From the NCBI GenBank assembly GCA_027922465.2, contig BQMF02000278.1:529492-593491 (forward strand): a DNA stretch of 64,000 nt. Reading direction: 5' to 3'. The notes under the pieces were generated by a model, which was given only the letters and a program-made list of their open reading frames with translations, ran no database searches and had not been told where the DNA came from. The position numbers and the translations under genes were made by a program. Origin of the DNA: Turritopsis dohrnii. Lineage: Eukaryota; Cnidaria; Hydrozoa; Anthoathecata; Oceaniidae. This document shows positions 42,210 to 52,457 of the stretch, one piece after another. How positions within the stretch are numbered: position 1 is the stretch's first letter; each line of letters opens with the position of its first letter.

Positions 42210-43518
42210 CGCAGTGGCTATTCATACGTGACCGTATTTCAACTTATATTTTCTATTCGTACGTGAAAATCACATACTTCCAAAGGTATTTTCTATTCAT
42301 ACGTGATTCCCGGTTTTCCGATAAATAACTGAATTGAGACGCACGTGTTGTTCACACGTGTTGTTCAAAGCGCGCAGATAGAGTGTGGCAGAGAGTTCTA
42401 TGACAGAAAAACAAGCATATTATTGATGTTTTTAAGATTTTAAACTTTAAATTTTAAATTAAAATAAATTTTAAATTTAATTTTCAACACATATACAAAT
42501 CTCAATTTTCTGAAGCTCCAACAGGTGGATGATGAATCTATTATATTTTGTATTTATCGAACTAGCACTTTAAAAGAAATTTAATTGATTTTAATCGGGC
42601 TTAATTTAGAGCTTGTTATATGAACAAATGTTATTTTTATATACATTTCTTATTAAATAGCAAGATCCTAACGAGTCAGCCCGGTCAAGCAGGATAGGAG
42701 CCCGTCTCCATATGAATATAGTCCTTAAAGCTTTCAATTCCCCAATCTTGTGTGTAAATTAAAAGATATTCTTTTGTACATCGTGTAACCTTTACGATTA
42801 GCAAAACATTCGAATCTTTAGGGCTGGTTTACATTTTCATGGGTATAAGTCGTTGAAAAAAAATGAAGATTGTGCAAATCTTCATAAGGTTGCTTGTAAT
42901 ATAGCTGCTTGTGAAACAAAAGAACGTACTAACACTTATATTTGTGAACATCTACGTTCTGCCTCTAAAGTACGGCTTGTAATTGAGGGAGGTTTTTTTT
43001 ACTCTTGAAGATGTGCGACTTTTATTGAGAAGTCATTTGGGCTCGACCGTAGTAGCTCGAAATACAAACACACATTAATATTAAAAGTAAAGTACGAACT
43101 ACACCTGATGGTCAGAAACTGTTCAGCAAAAATATCCACGATGAACATAATCACGTCAAAAAAATTGAAAACATTTAAAAACTTTTTCTTCGCGTAATTT
43201 CTTTGAATCCCTCTTGTAATGGTCAACAAATAAGACCTATAAGTTTTGCTTTTACTGACTTCTTCACAATTTAAGAAGAAACTGCAAATTTCAAAGTATA
43301 TGTGAACGTTCATGAAGAGCAAGCATTCGAAGCATTCGTACAGTAAGGCAACATAATGTCAAAGTTACTAATCACCTGAAAAAATCAAAGATAATGGTAG
43401 AAAAACTATAATGAAAACGTTTCACGTATGAATAGAAAATATTTTTGACAGTACGTGATTTTCACGTACGAATAGAAAATATAAGTTGAAATACGGTCAC
43501 GTATGAATAGCCACTGCG
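42210..43518. mobile_element. 1.3-kb transposon with ~65-bp TIRs and 9-bp target duplication
   Basis: The termini CGCAGTGGCTATTCATACGT and its inverse at 43518 are exact, and AATTTATAA is duplicated on both sides (42201-42209, 43519-43527). The arms carry TATTTTCTATTCGTACGTGA motifs. A 9-bp duplication suggests a Mutator-like family. The interior has no transposase. A plus-strand frame near 42860-43010 with several Cys (NLHKVACNIAACETKERTN) might be a captured fragment but cannot be supported. Confidence 0.85.
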
Positions 43519-44128
43519 AATTTATAAACTTCAAAATGTTGTCTGTTTATTTTTGTGGATGACTAGATAGATTTCTACATATATTTTTGTGGGCATAAAA
43601 TTTTTATTTTAGACAGGATAAAGTGATATTCAAAACTTGCCTATATTGATGGGCACACTTGTATGAATACATAAAAAATAACACATACATATCCTATGTA
43701 TAATAGGTCCTTTTGGAGGCAGCACAGAGCTCCCTCTATCTCCAGGTCAGACCAACATATAGCACAAAACACAAAATCAGGCCTAGCTAACTGAACAGTA
43801 TATAACAATAGGTTCAATTATAATATACGGTGATAATATTACGAATTTCTTTACTTCTCTGGAGAAAAATAACCCTTTCCTTTAGCTTTTATTTCCAAAA
43901 TGATATCTCCGTGATGGGCAAACTTTAAAACTCATGGTTTAATGTTAGGCCGCACTCACCCTGATAAAAAAGCTGTAAATATAAATTATCTGAAAAATCT
44001 GAATTAAGCCACGATTAACAAATAGCCTCTATTCTACCCTTTAAGCTTTCAATGAGGAATCCAGGCTAGAACTGTGGACATGGGACGGAAAAACGCTAAT
44101 GAAAGATCAGCTGCTTAACGCGCTGACC

Positions 44129-44754
44129 AAAAATGATGAAAACTAAAATATGCGGCCGCACGTTATAATATGCGGCCGCACCTTTTAACATGCGGCCGCA
44201 TATTTAAAACGTGCGGCCGCATATTTCGTCGATGGCTTTAAATAATATATTTATCTAGTCTATACTTTTATTTTTTCTGGTCAGTAAATCTCAGTGTCGA
44301 AAGAATTCACAAGTTGTTCACTCCCTGTCCATCATAGAAATTATTTGAAACACCACATTACAGCATACATTTCATTTCACAATGGATGTTGTTGATACAA
44401 ACTGGTGTGGGGGTCCACGGTATTAGATAGTTTGGTGGAGTATTACTTCCACATCAAACCGAAGCTCAAGTATGAGCACATTTGTAATATCATAACAGAA
44501 CTTCATAAACAAATATGCTGACGATGCTGCAGATTTTAATTCGACAGACCTCATAATTATACGCCATCAAGTTGTATTGTAAAGTTTCCAGACCATGTTT
44601 AATAGAAAACGCCCAGAAATAACATCCTGTCATCAAAATATGCGACCGCACATTTTAAACGTTCGGCCGCATGTTATAAGGTGCGGCCGCATATTTCAAA
44701 GTGCGACCGCATATTTTAAACGTGCGGCCGCATATTTTAGTTTTCATCATTTTT
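44129..44754. mobile_element. Foldback element rich in GCGGCCGC motifs
   Basis: AAAAATGATGAAAACTAAAA at the left end is matched by the inverse at 44754. Four ATGCGGCCGCA-type motifs follow in the left arm and five in the right arm (some reading GCGACCGC), spaced by short AT stretches. Such a cluster of CpG-rich octamers is striking in an AT-rich region. The ~400-bp centre has no gene. Confidence 0.8.
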
Positions 44755-44757
44755 ATT

Positions 44758-45187
44758 GGTTTAAAAAGAAAACCATGTTGTACGAATCAGCCACGGTACT
44801 TTTCAGTATTTCATAATTACTTATAGTCTCTGAGATATTTCGTTTTTAAAATCTTATATTTAATTTATGCAATGCATATTTATGATGTAATAAGATAACT
44901 TACACTTTTCATTGCAATAACTTTAGATATGATTAATATTACATCTTTGTAAGTTACTATGAAGTAAAGGCTTCCACTTTGAGTTGATTTATAGAAGAAT
45001 GAAGTCATAATATTTACTAATTCATAAGTTATACACACTAACAATGCGTTGCATAATTTGAACATTTTTAAATTGAAATATCTGCCCAAGGAAACAAAAT
45101 TTCCAAAAACTGTAAAAACAGTTCTTAACCAACTTTGTGAGTTCTATCATCCCTTGAAATATCATTTTGGACGCAGGAATCCCTTTA
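44758..45187 (-). repeat. Right arm of the long inverted repeat, split
   Basis: 44758-44798 and 45121-45187 are the inverse of the arm at 40304-40421; the 320 bp between them are absent from the left arm. Confidence 0.65.
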
Positions 45188-45339
45188 ACAAAGCACTATA
45201 TCTAATTAAATATTCATGACGTCACTCGCGCACCCTTGAAAGAAAAAAATCTTTAATATTCAAGTATAAAGACAGAAGTAGAAGTATAGAAAAGTTGTTT
45301 GCGATTGAAAGAAGCGTTTATAGCAAAATAAACAAACTC

Positions 45340-45555
45340 GAAATTCAAGATGGTGTGCCTTGGTGTGTAGCAGTAGGATGTAACAACAATACGTTTGAAG
45401 TTACCCGAAATAAAGACATAACAGTTTTCTCAATGCCAAAAGATGAGCATTTAAAGAAGAAATGCTTAACTAACGTTAAAAGGAAAAATCTGCCAAAACA
45501 TCCAAAAATATGTCATCTTCATTTTGAACAGTTTTGTTTCAAAAGAGATTTACAG
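45340..45555 (+). CDS. THAP zinc-finger exon (partial)
   Basis: The frame reads PWCVAVGCNNNTFEV...SMPKDEHLKKKCL...HPKICHLHFEQFCFKRDLQ, with the C2CH pattern of a THAP domain (CxxxxC ... C xx H F). A donor site GTAAG follows at 45556, so it is a first or internal exon. The only nearby ATG (45349) is one frame off (MVCLGV then stop), which suggests either a one-base lesion next to the start or an upstream exon. THAP domains bind DNA and occur in P-element, Kolobok and ISL2EU-type transposons. Downstream exons cannot be identified; the repeat copy B begins 400 bp later. A TATA-like CAAGTATAAAGAC lies at 45262-45274. Confidence 0.6.
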
Positions 45556-45647
45556 GTAAGAAGGAAAAAGGAATTCAAGCTACTCTTTATCAAGTAAAGC
45601 TAAATTATAAATCTAAATTTTTTAAGCAAATCGATTTCTTTTATATT

Positions 45648-45917
45648 TCACGAGCTTCTACAAAAGCCACTTCGACGCATGTTGAATGATGATGCTTCGT
45701 CTTCAATGGATATATCACTAATATTTCCATTTTCGTCTTCATAAGGTGATGAACTTGAAATCTCTTTTTCTGGCTCAAACATATAAGGACTAAAACATTC
45801 CATCATTTTTCTGAGCTCATCATAACTTTCCTCTCCTTCTGAGTCTGCCTCATTTCCACTAGAACCCCCATCTTGGTTAAAAAAGCTTTCTTCTGTGTAA
45901 CTTTCTTCATCTGACAT
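45648..45917 (-). CDS. Acidic ORF with YMFEPE motif (89 aa, possibly 5' fragment)
   Basis: ATG at 45917; a Ser/Glu-rich sequence MSDEESYTEESFFNQDGGSS leading to ECFSPYMFEPE, then another acidic stretch and FNMRRSGFC. The SPYMFEPE block followed by an acidic linker resembles the N-terminus of invertebrate transposon-associated proteins with a P2X7-like cysteine-rich domain, but that domain is missing here, so this is likely the first exon or a truncated copy. It is convergent with the THAP exon. Repeat copy B starts 30 bp upstream of its ATG. Confidence 0.4.
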   Translation of the reverse strand: MSDEESYTEESFFNQDGGSSGNEADSEGEESYDELRKMMECFSPYMFEPEKEISSSSPYEDENGNISDISIEDEASSFNMRRSGFCRSS

Positions 45918-47213
45918 TTTTCATTTATAAACCTTGTGGAGCACTTTTTATATATTTCCCCATAGGGCGAAATATATGTTAAAACCGGCATTTTCCTTCT
46001 CCTTCTCCTTCTTCTTCTCCGTTCACTTCACTTTTCGCGGTTCAGTATTGAATTTTCGGCTACCCATAGTAGATAAGAATAGAGGCTAGTGTACCGTAAA
46101 GTAGTACGCCATTTTTTTTCAGTCAGTGCAGATGGGCTTTAGGAGACTTTGCTTTTTTCTGCAAACTTTTAAAATGATTCAATAAATAAAACGTTAAATG
46201 ATGGAAATAAATCGTTTTATTTCTTAAAAAGTTTTGTAAAAACTTTTGAATGAACGTGTAAAAAACAGAAAAACATCTGACATTGGTGATGTTTTGTTTT
46301 TGTTGAAAACAATAATGAATGTGTTATGATGATCGGTAATTAAATGCTTGGAACAACAAACCATTGAAGCTGTGATTTCAGTGCAAAGGTGAAAATTCAT
46401 TATCAATAGCCAGGGTGAAGATTTATTTAGTATGATCCTGATATAATGTAGCCAAACTGAACTGAATGATATATATGATAATGATAATGATAATGATATA
46501 TATACAGCCGTAAAGGAAACTCTTCCCATGTGGAGAACAACCAGTTCAACCAGTTAATTCAAAGAGTACATACAAAAACAGCAAGTAAATATATGATGTC
46601 GTATATGCAAGAAGAAGTTCAGAAAACCAATCACGTATAATGTTTTAATACACAGAGGATTCAGACAAATCTTGAAATTGAAAGAATGCTGGTCGAGTGT
46701 GCTTTATTGGATAGTTGTTTAATTCAACAACAGAAACATAGTTTACTATGAATGAAGTATATGGTCATGCATCAGTATACATTTGATCCTGTATATCATA
46801 TCTTATTTTGCAAAATTAAATATATATGACTGTCAATTTTCCTTTTACGAACAACGAACATAAATCAAAACACAATCCAACATGACAGTCTGTAATAAAT
46901 CAAGCCAGAACACGACCTTCTGCTTTCAGCTATGTAGTGATTTGGTTATGGATGTGTATTTTCACTACCAAAATCTGTTTTTGTTTTTCAGTTTGGGATT
47001 TTCAAAGGTCATTTTTATCACATAACACAATGAGTGTGAACATAATTCTTTTGAACAGAGATATACCTTAAGGAAAGAAATTGTTTGCAGAAGAAATTTG
47101 TATGGAACTTTTTTTTGCGAAATTTATTTTTGCGGATTTCGCTCAAAAAATGAATAATTATTGGTCATCCGCAAAAATAAATTCTACAAAATTTTTGAAA
47201 TGTTTCATCTATA

Positions 47214-47393
47214 AAGAAGCGACCTTTCCGAAAGTTCGAAGAATAGTCGGAAAGGAAGTTTCTTTTCGGTTTCGGCAACAAGAATGGGAGAGCATCGCGC
47301 ATGCACATTATTGCAGCGATGGAGGGTTATAAAAGAGAAAACACACGCTTTATTTATTCTCTGCGATACAGAAACGTACACGTGAGGTAAACT
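47214..47393 (+). repeat. Split direct repeat A1
   Basis: Starts AAGAAGCGACCTTTCCGAAA, ends AGGTAAACT; matches A2 with about four differences. Contains TTATAAAAGAG, a plausible TATA region for the element's transcript. Confidence 0.9.
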
Positions 47394-47415
47394 GCGATAC
47401 AGAAACGTTTACGTG

Positions 47416-48027
47416 ATGTCTAACATTTCTCCTGAAATACAAGAAATCATCAATGCTACTGTCCAACAAGCAGAACTTCGTTTCGTCGGACAAGCCAAAC
47501 GTGTGGCTGAGGAAGTGTGTTACAACAGCATGGATAACCTGAAAAAGAAGAAAAAGTTGGACGAATATGAATTCAAGAAAGACGGAAACAAGAAAATGTT
47601 CCAGCACAATAGCGAAGTTTTAGAACTAATCGACGATGCATTGGAAGACATTGGGAGAAGCAACATCGAAGAAGCAAAAGAAAAATTGGAAGAGGGTAAG
47701 AAAATCTTACTTAAACGCATCAAAGTCATTAAGCTTGCTGACAGGGAAGATTGTCTGACTGCCAAAGAATATTTAAGAGATGAACTAGCTGACGATTCCA
47801 GCGACGAAAAACAGTTAGCGAAAGCGATTAAGTCTGCGACTTCTATAAAAGAAAAAAGGAAACCCGAGAAACGTCGATACTCTGCTAAAAGTTCCAATAT
47901 TTACCACACAAAGTATAAGCCTTCTTCGTCAGAGTTGTGCTGGGGATGTGGTAAAAGCGGGCATTTTTTATCGTCTTGTTACAAAATGAGAAACCTCAGA
48001 TATTCGAGGGACAATTACACAAAATAA
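47416..48027 (+). CDS. Ngaro-like Gag protein
   Basis: ATG at 47416, 203 residues. Largely helical and charged, with a basic linker and a C-terminal zinc knuckle CWGCGKSGHFLSSC (C-x2-C-x4-H-x4-C). It would package the element RNA. The following reverse-transcriptase frame is shifted by one base and lacks its own obvious ATG, so frameshifting or splicing is needed. Confidence 0.85.
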   Translation: MSNISPEIQEIINATVQQAELRFVGQAKRVAEEVCYNSMDNLKKKKKLDEYEFKKDGNKKMFQHNSEVLELIDDALEDIGRSNIEEAKEKLEEGKKILLKRIKVIKLADREDCLTAKEYLRDELADDSSDEKQLAKAIKSATSIKEKRKPEKRRYSAKSSNIYHTKYKPSSSELCWGCGKSGHFLSSCYKMRNLRYSRDNYTK

Positions 48028-48034
48028 TGTAACA

Positions 48035-49909
48035 TTGATACCATTTGTACTTACTTGCTTGCTTATTATCCCCCCATGTTTTCAACAATCACATTTCACT
48101 CCAGGTCCACACAAACGCTTTTGGATTAGGGAACAACAAGAAACAATGGTAGCAGGCAGATTGGAACAAAATTTCCAATTCTGGGAGAAATCTCTTAACG
48201 CTTCAGATTTTGTCCTCAACATTGTAAAACACGGTTATCGCCTACCATTTTTATCGCAGCCTTCACCTTTCTATGCCAAAAACAACGCTTCCAGCTTAAG
48301 GCACAGAACGTTTGTCGAAGAAAGCATTGCCGAGCTTTTAACGAATGATTGCATCGAGGAAGTGAGTACAATGCCTATTTGCGTCAACCCGTTATCCGTT
48401 GTTGAAAAGCACAGCAAACTGCGTTTAGTACTTGATTTGCGACACGTCAACCAAAACATCCAAATCACTAAATTTAAATACGAAAATCTTAAAACAATAG
48501 CTGATAGTTTTGAACAGGATTTTTACTTCGGTACGTTCGACCTGAAGGCCGCTTATCATCATATAAAAATTCACGAGACCTGTCGCGACTATCTGGGATT
48601 TGCTTGGGAGTTTTTGGATGGCACGATAAAATTTTACAGGTTCAGGATTTTACCTTTTGGCCTAGCATCTGCTTGCTACGTTTTCACAAAATGCACCAGG
48701 CCTTTCATAAAAAGATGGAGAAGCTTGGGAATCAGATGCGCCATCTACATAGATGACGGGATCGCCGGGGCCAAAACCTTTAAAGTACCTAATTTCATAT
48801 GTAATGAAATAATCAAGAAGGATTTAAGATCGGCTGGATTCGTAATCAATATCGAAAAATCAAAACTGACACCATCACAACGAGGAAAATGGCTAGGATT
48901 CGAGATCGACACAACAACAATGAAGTTCTACGTACTTGAGAACAAGATCACTGCCTAGACGTGCATGATTAGATCCGTTCTCGCATCTCAAGCGACATCC
49001 GCCAAATTTCTATCGAGAATAGCCGGTCACATCATATCTATGGGATTAGGAATTGGTTCTTTAACCAGATTATTTACTGGGGGCATGTACAAATTTATCG
49101 AAAGTCGATCATCCTGGTTCGACATACGGGATATAGGTGATAACGCCGCTCAAGAACTAACTTTTTGGAAAAAGAAATTAAAATTTGTCAACGGGTTTGC
49201 TTTTCGTAAAAATCCGGATACAACAAAGGTCGTATATTCCGACGCCAGTGATACTGGTTATGGAGGGTTCATCGTAGAAAGATTAGGAAACATTACTGCC
49301 AGAGGAGATTTCAAAAAGTCGGAAATTAATAAAAGTTCAACTTACCGCGAACTACTCTCTGTAAAACTGTTGCTCATTTCTTTCGGCTCAATTCTTTCTA
49401 ACGAGAAAATTCTTTGGCACTCAGATAATCAAAACGTGGCACGAATTATTTTAAACGGCAGCACAAAACCTGCTTTACATAACATCTCCCCGGACATTTA
49501 TGGTCTATGCATAAAGCACAACGTCGAAATCGAACCACAATGGCTCCCAAGAGAAGAAAATGTTGTAGCCGATAGATTATCCAAATTTCAAGACACTGAT
49601 AACTGGGGAATAGATTTAGCTTCATTCAACAAAATTCAAGAACACTTCGGAAAATTCACGGTTGACAGATTCGCGGATGATCTAAACACCAAGTTAGAGG
49701 TTTTCAATTCACGTTTTATGTGCCCTAACACCAGAGCCGTTAATGCATTCACATGCAACTGGGAAGGAGATTTCAACTGGCTGTGCCCTCCAACAAGCCA
49801 AATAATCCGAACCGTAAAACACCTACAACTCTGCAAAGCTACTGGCGTTTTGCTTATTCCCGAATGGAAATCATCGCATTTCTGGCCCGTTATCACCAAG
49901 AACGGATAA
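48035..49909 (+). pseudogene. Ngaro-like reverse transcriptase-RNase H with one in-frame stop
   Basis: The coding sequence probably begins after an AG at about 48101 (CACTCCAG|GTCCACAC); no good ATG is at the start. RT motifs: LRLVLDLRHVN, FGTFDLKAAYHHI (first Asp), ILPFGLASA, IYIDDG (YxDD catalytic pair). RNase H: VVYSDASDTGYGGF, STYRELLSV, ILWHSDNQNV, ENVVADRLS. The C-terminal extension with FNSRFMCPNTRAVNAF is the DIRS/Ngaro-specific region. A TAG at 48956-48958 interrupts the linker between RT and RNase H without changing frame; it is the only lesion I see in this gene. Confidence 0.88.
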
Positions 49910-50084
49910 GACTTTCAAGATTTTTTTAAAAATTGCATGTACTTGCGCCCTTATTTCATCAATTACTCCATGTCACATTCCGTGTTTCAAGGCTTTCCTA
50001 AATTTCGCACTGTAGCTTTATTAATAGACTTCTCGTTTACATAAAAACCCCTTGCAGGTTGACACATGCCCACATGAAGCATAA

Positions 50085-50300
50085 AGGCACGTTCACATGA
50101 TACATCTTTTCGCTCGTAAGAAGCGAAAAGTGCTCGTCCACATGAGACGATTTTCGCTCACGAAAAGCGAAAAGGGTACGTCCACACGAGACGATTTTTG
50201 CCCACGAAAGGCAAGAAGGGCACGTTCACACGAGACAATTTTCGCTCATAAAATGCGAAAAAGGCACGTCCACACGAAACGAATCTCGCACTTTAGAAAA
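50085..50300 (+). repeat. ~45-bp tandem repeat between RNase H and recombinase genes
   Basis: About five copies of GGCACGTCCACACGAGACGA followed by TTTTCGCTCACGAAAAGCGA. The second half is palindromic (TTTTCGC...GCGAAAA). It looks like a small inserted element or a structural spacer within the retrotransposon. Confidence 0.8.
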
Positions 50301-50506
50301 GACAAGTCACAACCACATGAAGCAACGCAGTAGATACACCCCTTTGAGATCCACCACAACAAATAGATAAAGGAAAGAATAAACAGATGTATTTAAAATA
50401 TGAGTGTAAATAGATATACAAAGCACCCTACAAACATCATACTCCTTTACTCCCCCGTCCTGTTACCACCAAGTTGCCAAATTACTGTCTATTCTTATTT
50501 ATTTCA

Positions 50507-51518
50507 GATGAACATCAGAGTGCTATTTGGAAAACTTTAAATAAAATTCAAAGTCGAGAACTGAAGGCTAAGGCAGATAGATTGCCGGTCTTAGTTGAAT
50601 CAGCATACGCGCCATCCACCCTAGCGAAATATAAAACGTCTTGGCGCGCGTGGAAAGCATGGGCTTCACAATTTGAAGAGGTAGTAGCTTGTCCAGCAGA
50701 TCCTTTTTTTATCGCAACATACTTCAATGACCTCATAGCAGAGGGAGGAAAAACAGGCACAGTCACAGCCGCTTTTATGGGAATACGCTGGGGCCACATT
50801 CACTCAGGCTTCATTTCACCTACAGAACACCCATTCGTCAAATTAGCATTCGAAGGGGCAAAGAGACTCGCGGCTCAATACTCTAAGAAAAATAAAAAAG
50901 AACCATTGACAGCCAACATACTTAAAGAAATTATCGACAAGCTTGACAAAGGAAGTTTATTGCACTTGAGGTTTCTCGTGTTATCACTTCTTGGGTTTGC
51001 TGGCTTCATGAGAATCACTGAGCTCCTGTCTGTTCAAGTAAAGCACTTGTCTTTTCATCTTGACCACGTCGAGATTTTACTGCCAAAATCCAAAACTGAC
51101 CAACTAAGGGAAGGCCACGTGATCATGATATCCCAAACAGGCACAGCATACTGCCCCGTTTTTTTGGCTGAATAAATATCTAGAAAAAGCTGAACTAAGA
51201 AGTGTTCCAGACAATTTTCTCATCTGCCGACTGGTAAAGACCAATGCAGGTCATAGAGCTTCAGGCTCCAAGCCCATTTCTTACACGGCGGTGAGAGATT
51301 CCTTTCTCAGATTCGCTCAACCTATATTGGGAAACAAACTACACTGTTACGGTTTACATTCCTTGAGATCCGGAGGCGCTTCTACTGCTGCAAATTCAGG
51401 CATTTCCGATGTACATATTCGAAAGCATGGGAGATGGTTGACAAGTAGGTCCAGGGATAGATACATCAAAGATGGGAAATGTCAAAGATTGACACTTACA
51501 AAGAATATAAATATTTAA
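50507..51518 (+). pseudogene. Ngaro-like tyrosine recombinase, one frameshift
   Basis: The sequence starts after a possible splice acceptor TTATTTCAG at 50508, where a frame opens with DEHQSAIW. The N-terminal core-binding domain (APSTLAKYKTSWRAWKAWAS) is followed by the catalytic domain: first Arg in GFAGFMRITELL, HSLRSGGAST (His-x-x-Arg) and the nucleophilic Tyr in RDRYIKDG. A T7 run at 51159-51165 shifts the frame (expected CPVFWLNKYL), so the second half continues one frame over up to 51518. The enzyme inserts the circular DNA copy by site-specific type recombination. Confidence 0.88.
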
Positions 51519-51574
51519 TTTCACAAATATCAATTCGTCCAAAATTCACCTCTCTCTTTTTTACAACCTGCGTT

Positions 51575-51838
51575 CCTGTCTCGAGCAAATACAAATATCC
51601 TCCATTAATTGTGTCTTGTTTTCACTTTTCAGGGAGGGTGGTTTTTATAGGAAAAGACAAGAAGCGACCTTTCCGACAGTTCGAAGAATAGTCGGAAAGG
51701 AAGTTTCTTTTCGGTTTCGGCAACGAGAATGGGAGAGCATCGCGCATGCGCACTATTGCAGCGATGGAGGGTTATAAAAGAGAAAACACACGCTTTATTT
51801 ATTCTCTGCGATACAGAAACGTACACGTGAGGTAAACT
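51575..51838 (+). repeat. Split direct repeats B1 and A2
   Basis: B1 (51575-51663) starts CCTGTCTCGAGCAAATACAA; A2 (51659-51838) starts AAGAAGCGACCTTTCCGACA. They abut and share AAGAA, the likely recombination core. Confidence 0.9.
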
Positions 51839-52368
51839 TAACCCGCTAATCAACTTTATTTGTTTCCTTTCATGTCACCCTAAACGACGAGAGAATCAAT
51901 ACCGGAACATACTTACAGTGAAAATCGAATCACGTGTTTCCGACTAATCAACCGACAAGTTCCAAAAAGAAAACCGAAGTCGGATTACAAGAAAAGCAAA
52001 CTAACACAAACATTCAAAATGCATGAATAATAACGACGATAAATTCCTAAGAAGATGAACCTTAAAAATACTACTATGGACGGATAAAGATTCCATGATA
52101 CGACGAAACGAATATTCCTGATGGCGACACACAACATAAAGTCGCTGTAAAGCTTCGGCGGTTCTTATACTTCGAGAACATACGGTGCTGCACTGGTTCG
52201 AAGGGTATGTTTCTCCCCAAGCGGGAGTTTTGCGCATCCGGCGTACCGTTTCGCCGAGAACGATTATGAAATCAAGCACAGCGCAGAGAGTACATGTCGT
52301 CACACGGACATTTTCGCTAAAAACAGTTTATTCGTGATGGGAAAACACGAACACTTCACGATGTACGT
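51839..52368 (+). other. Unique region between A2 and B2 of the Ngaro-like element
   Basis: 530 bp of non-repeated sequence with no supported gene, the usual spacer between A2 and B2. Confidence 0.6.
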
Positions 52369-52457
52369 CCTGTCTCGAGCAAATACAAATATCCTCCATT
52401 AATTGTGTCTTGTTTTCACTTTTCAGGGAGGGTGGTTTTTATAGGAAAAGACAAGAA
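52369..52457 (+). repeat. Split direct repeat B2
   Basis: Identical or nearly so to B1 and ends GGAAAAGACAAGAA at the right edge of the element. Confidence 0.9.

Larger units (their letters stand above)
47214..52457 (+). mobile_element. Ngaro-like tyrosine-recombinase retrotransposon
   Basis: The 5.2-kb element has split direct repeats in the order A1 (47214-47393), coding region, B1 (51575-51663), A2 (51659-51838), B2 (52369-52457). A1/A2 are 180 bp and B1/B2 89 bp, nearly identical within pairs; B1 and A2 share AAGAA. This arrangement is the hallmark of PAT/Ngaro-type elements. Genes are gag, reverse transcriptase-RNase H and tyrosine recombinase, with no DDE integrase. No target duplication is seen, in line with recombinase-mediated insertion. 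Similarity of the repeat pairs implies recent insertion. Confidence 0.93.

Noticed and set aside
42999..43322. Minus-strand frame of 107 residues in the 9-bp-duplication element
   Set aside because: Hydrophobic low-complexity sequence without motif; codon pattern no better than the opposite strand.
47520..47897. Ser-rich minus-strand frame
   Set aside because: Shadow of the Gag gene.
50097..50333. Basic protein between the Ngaro-like RT and recombinase
   Set aside because: Translation of the ~45-bp tandem repeat (RDDF...KSEKG units).
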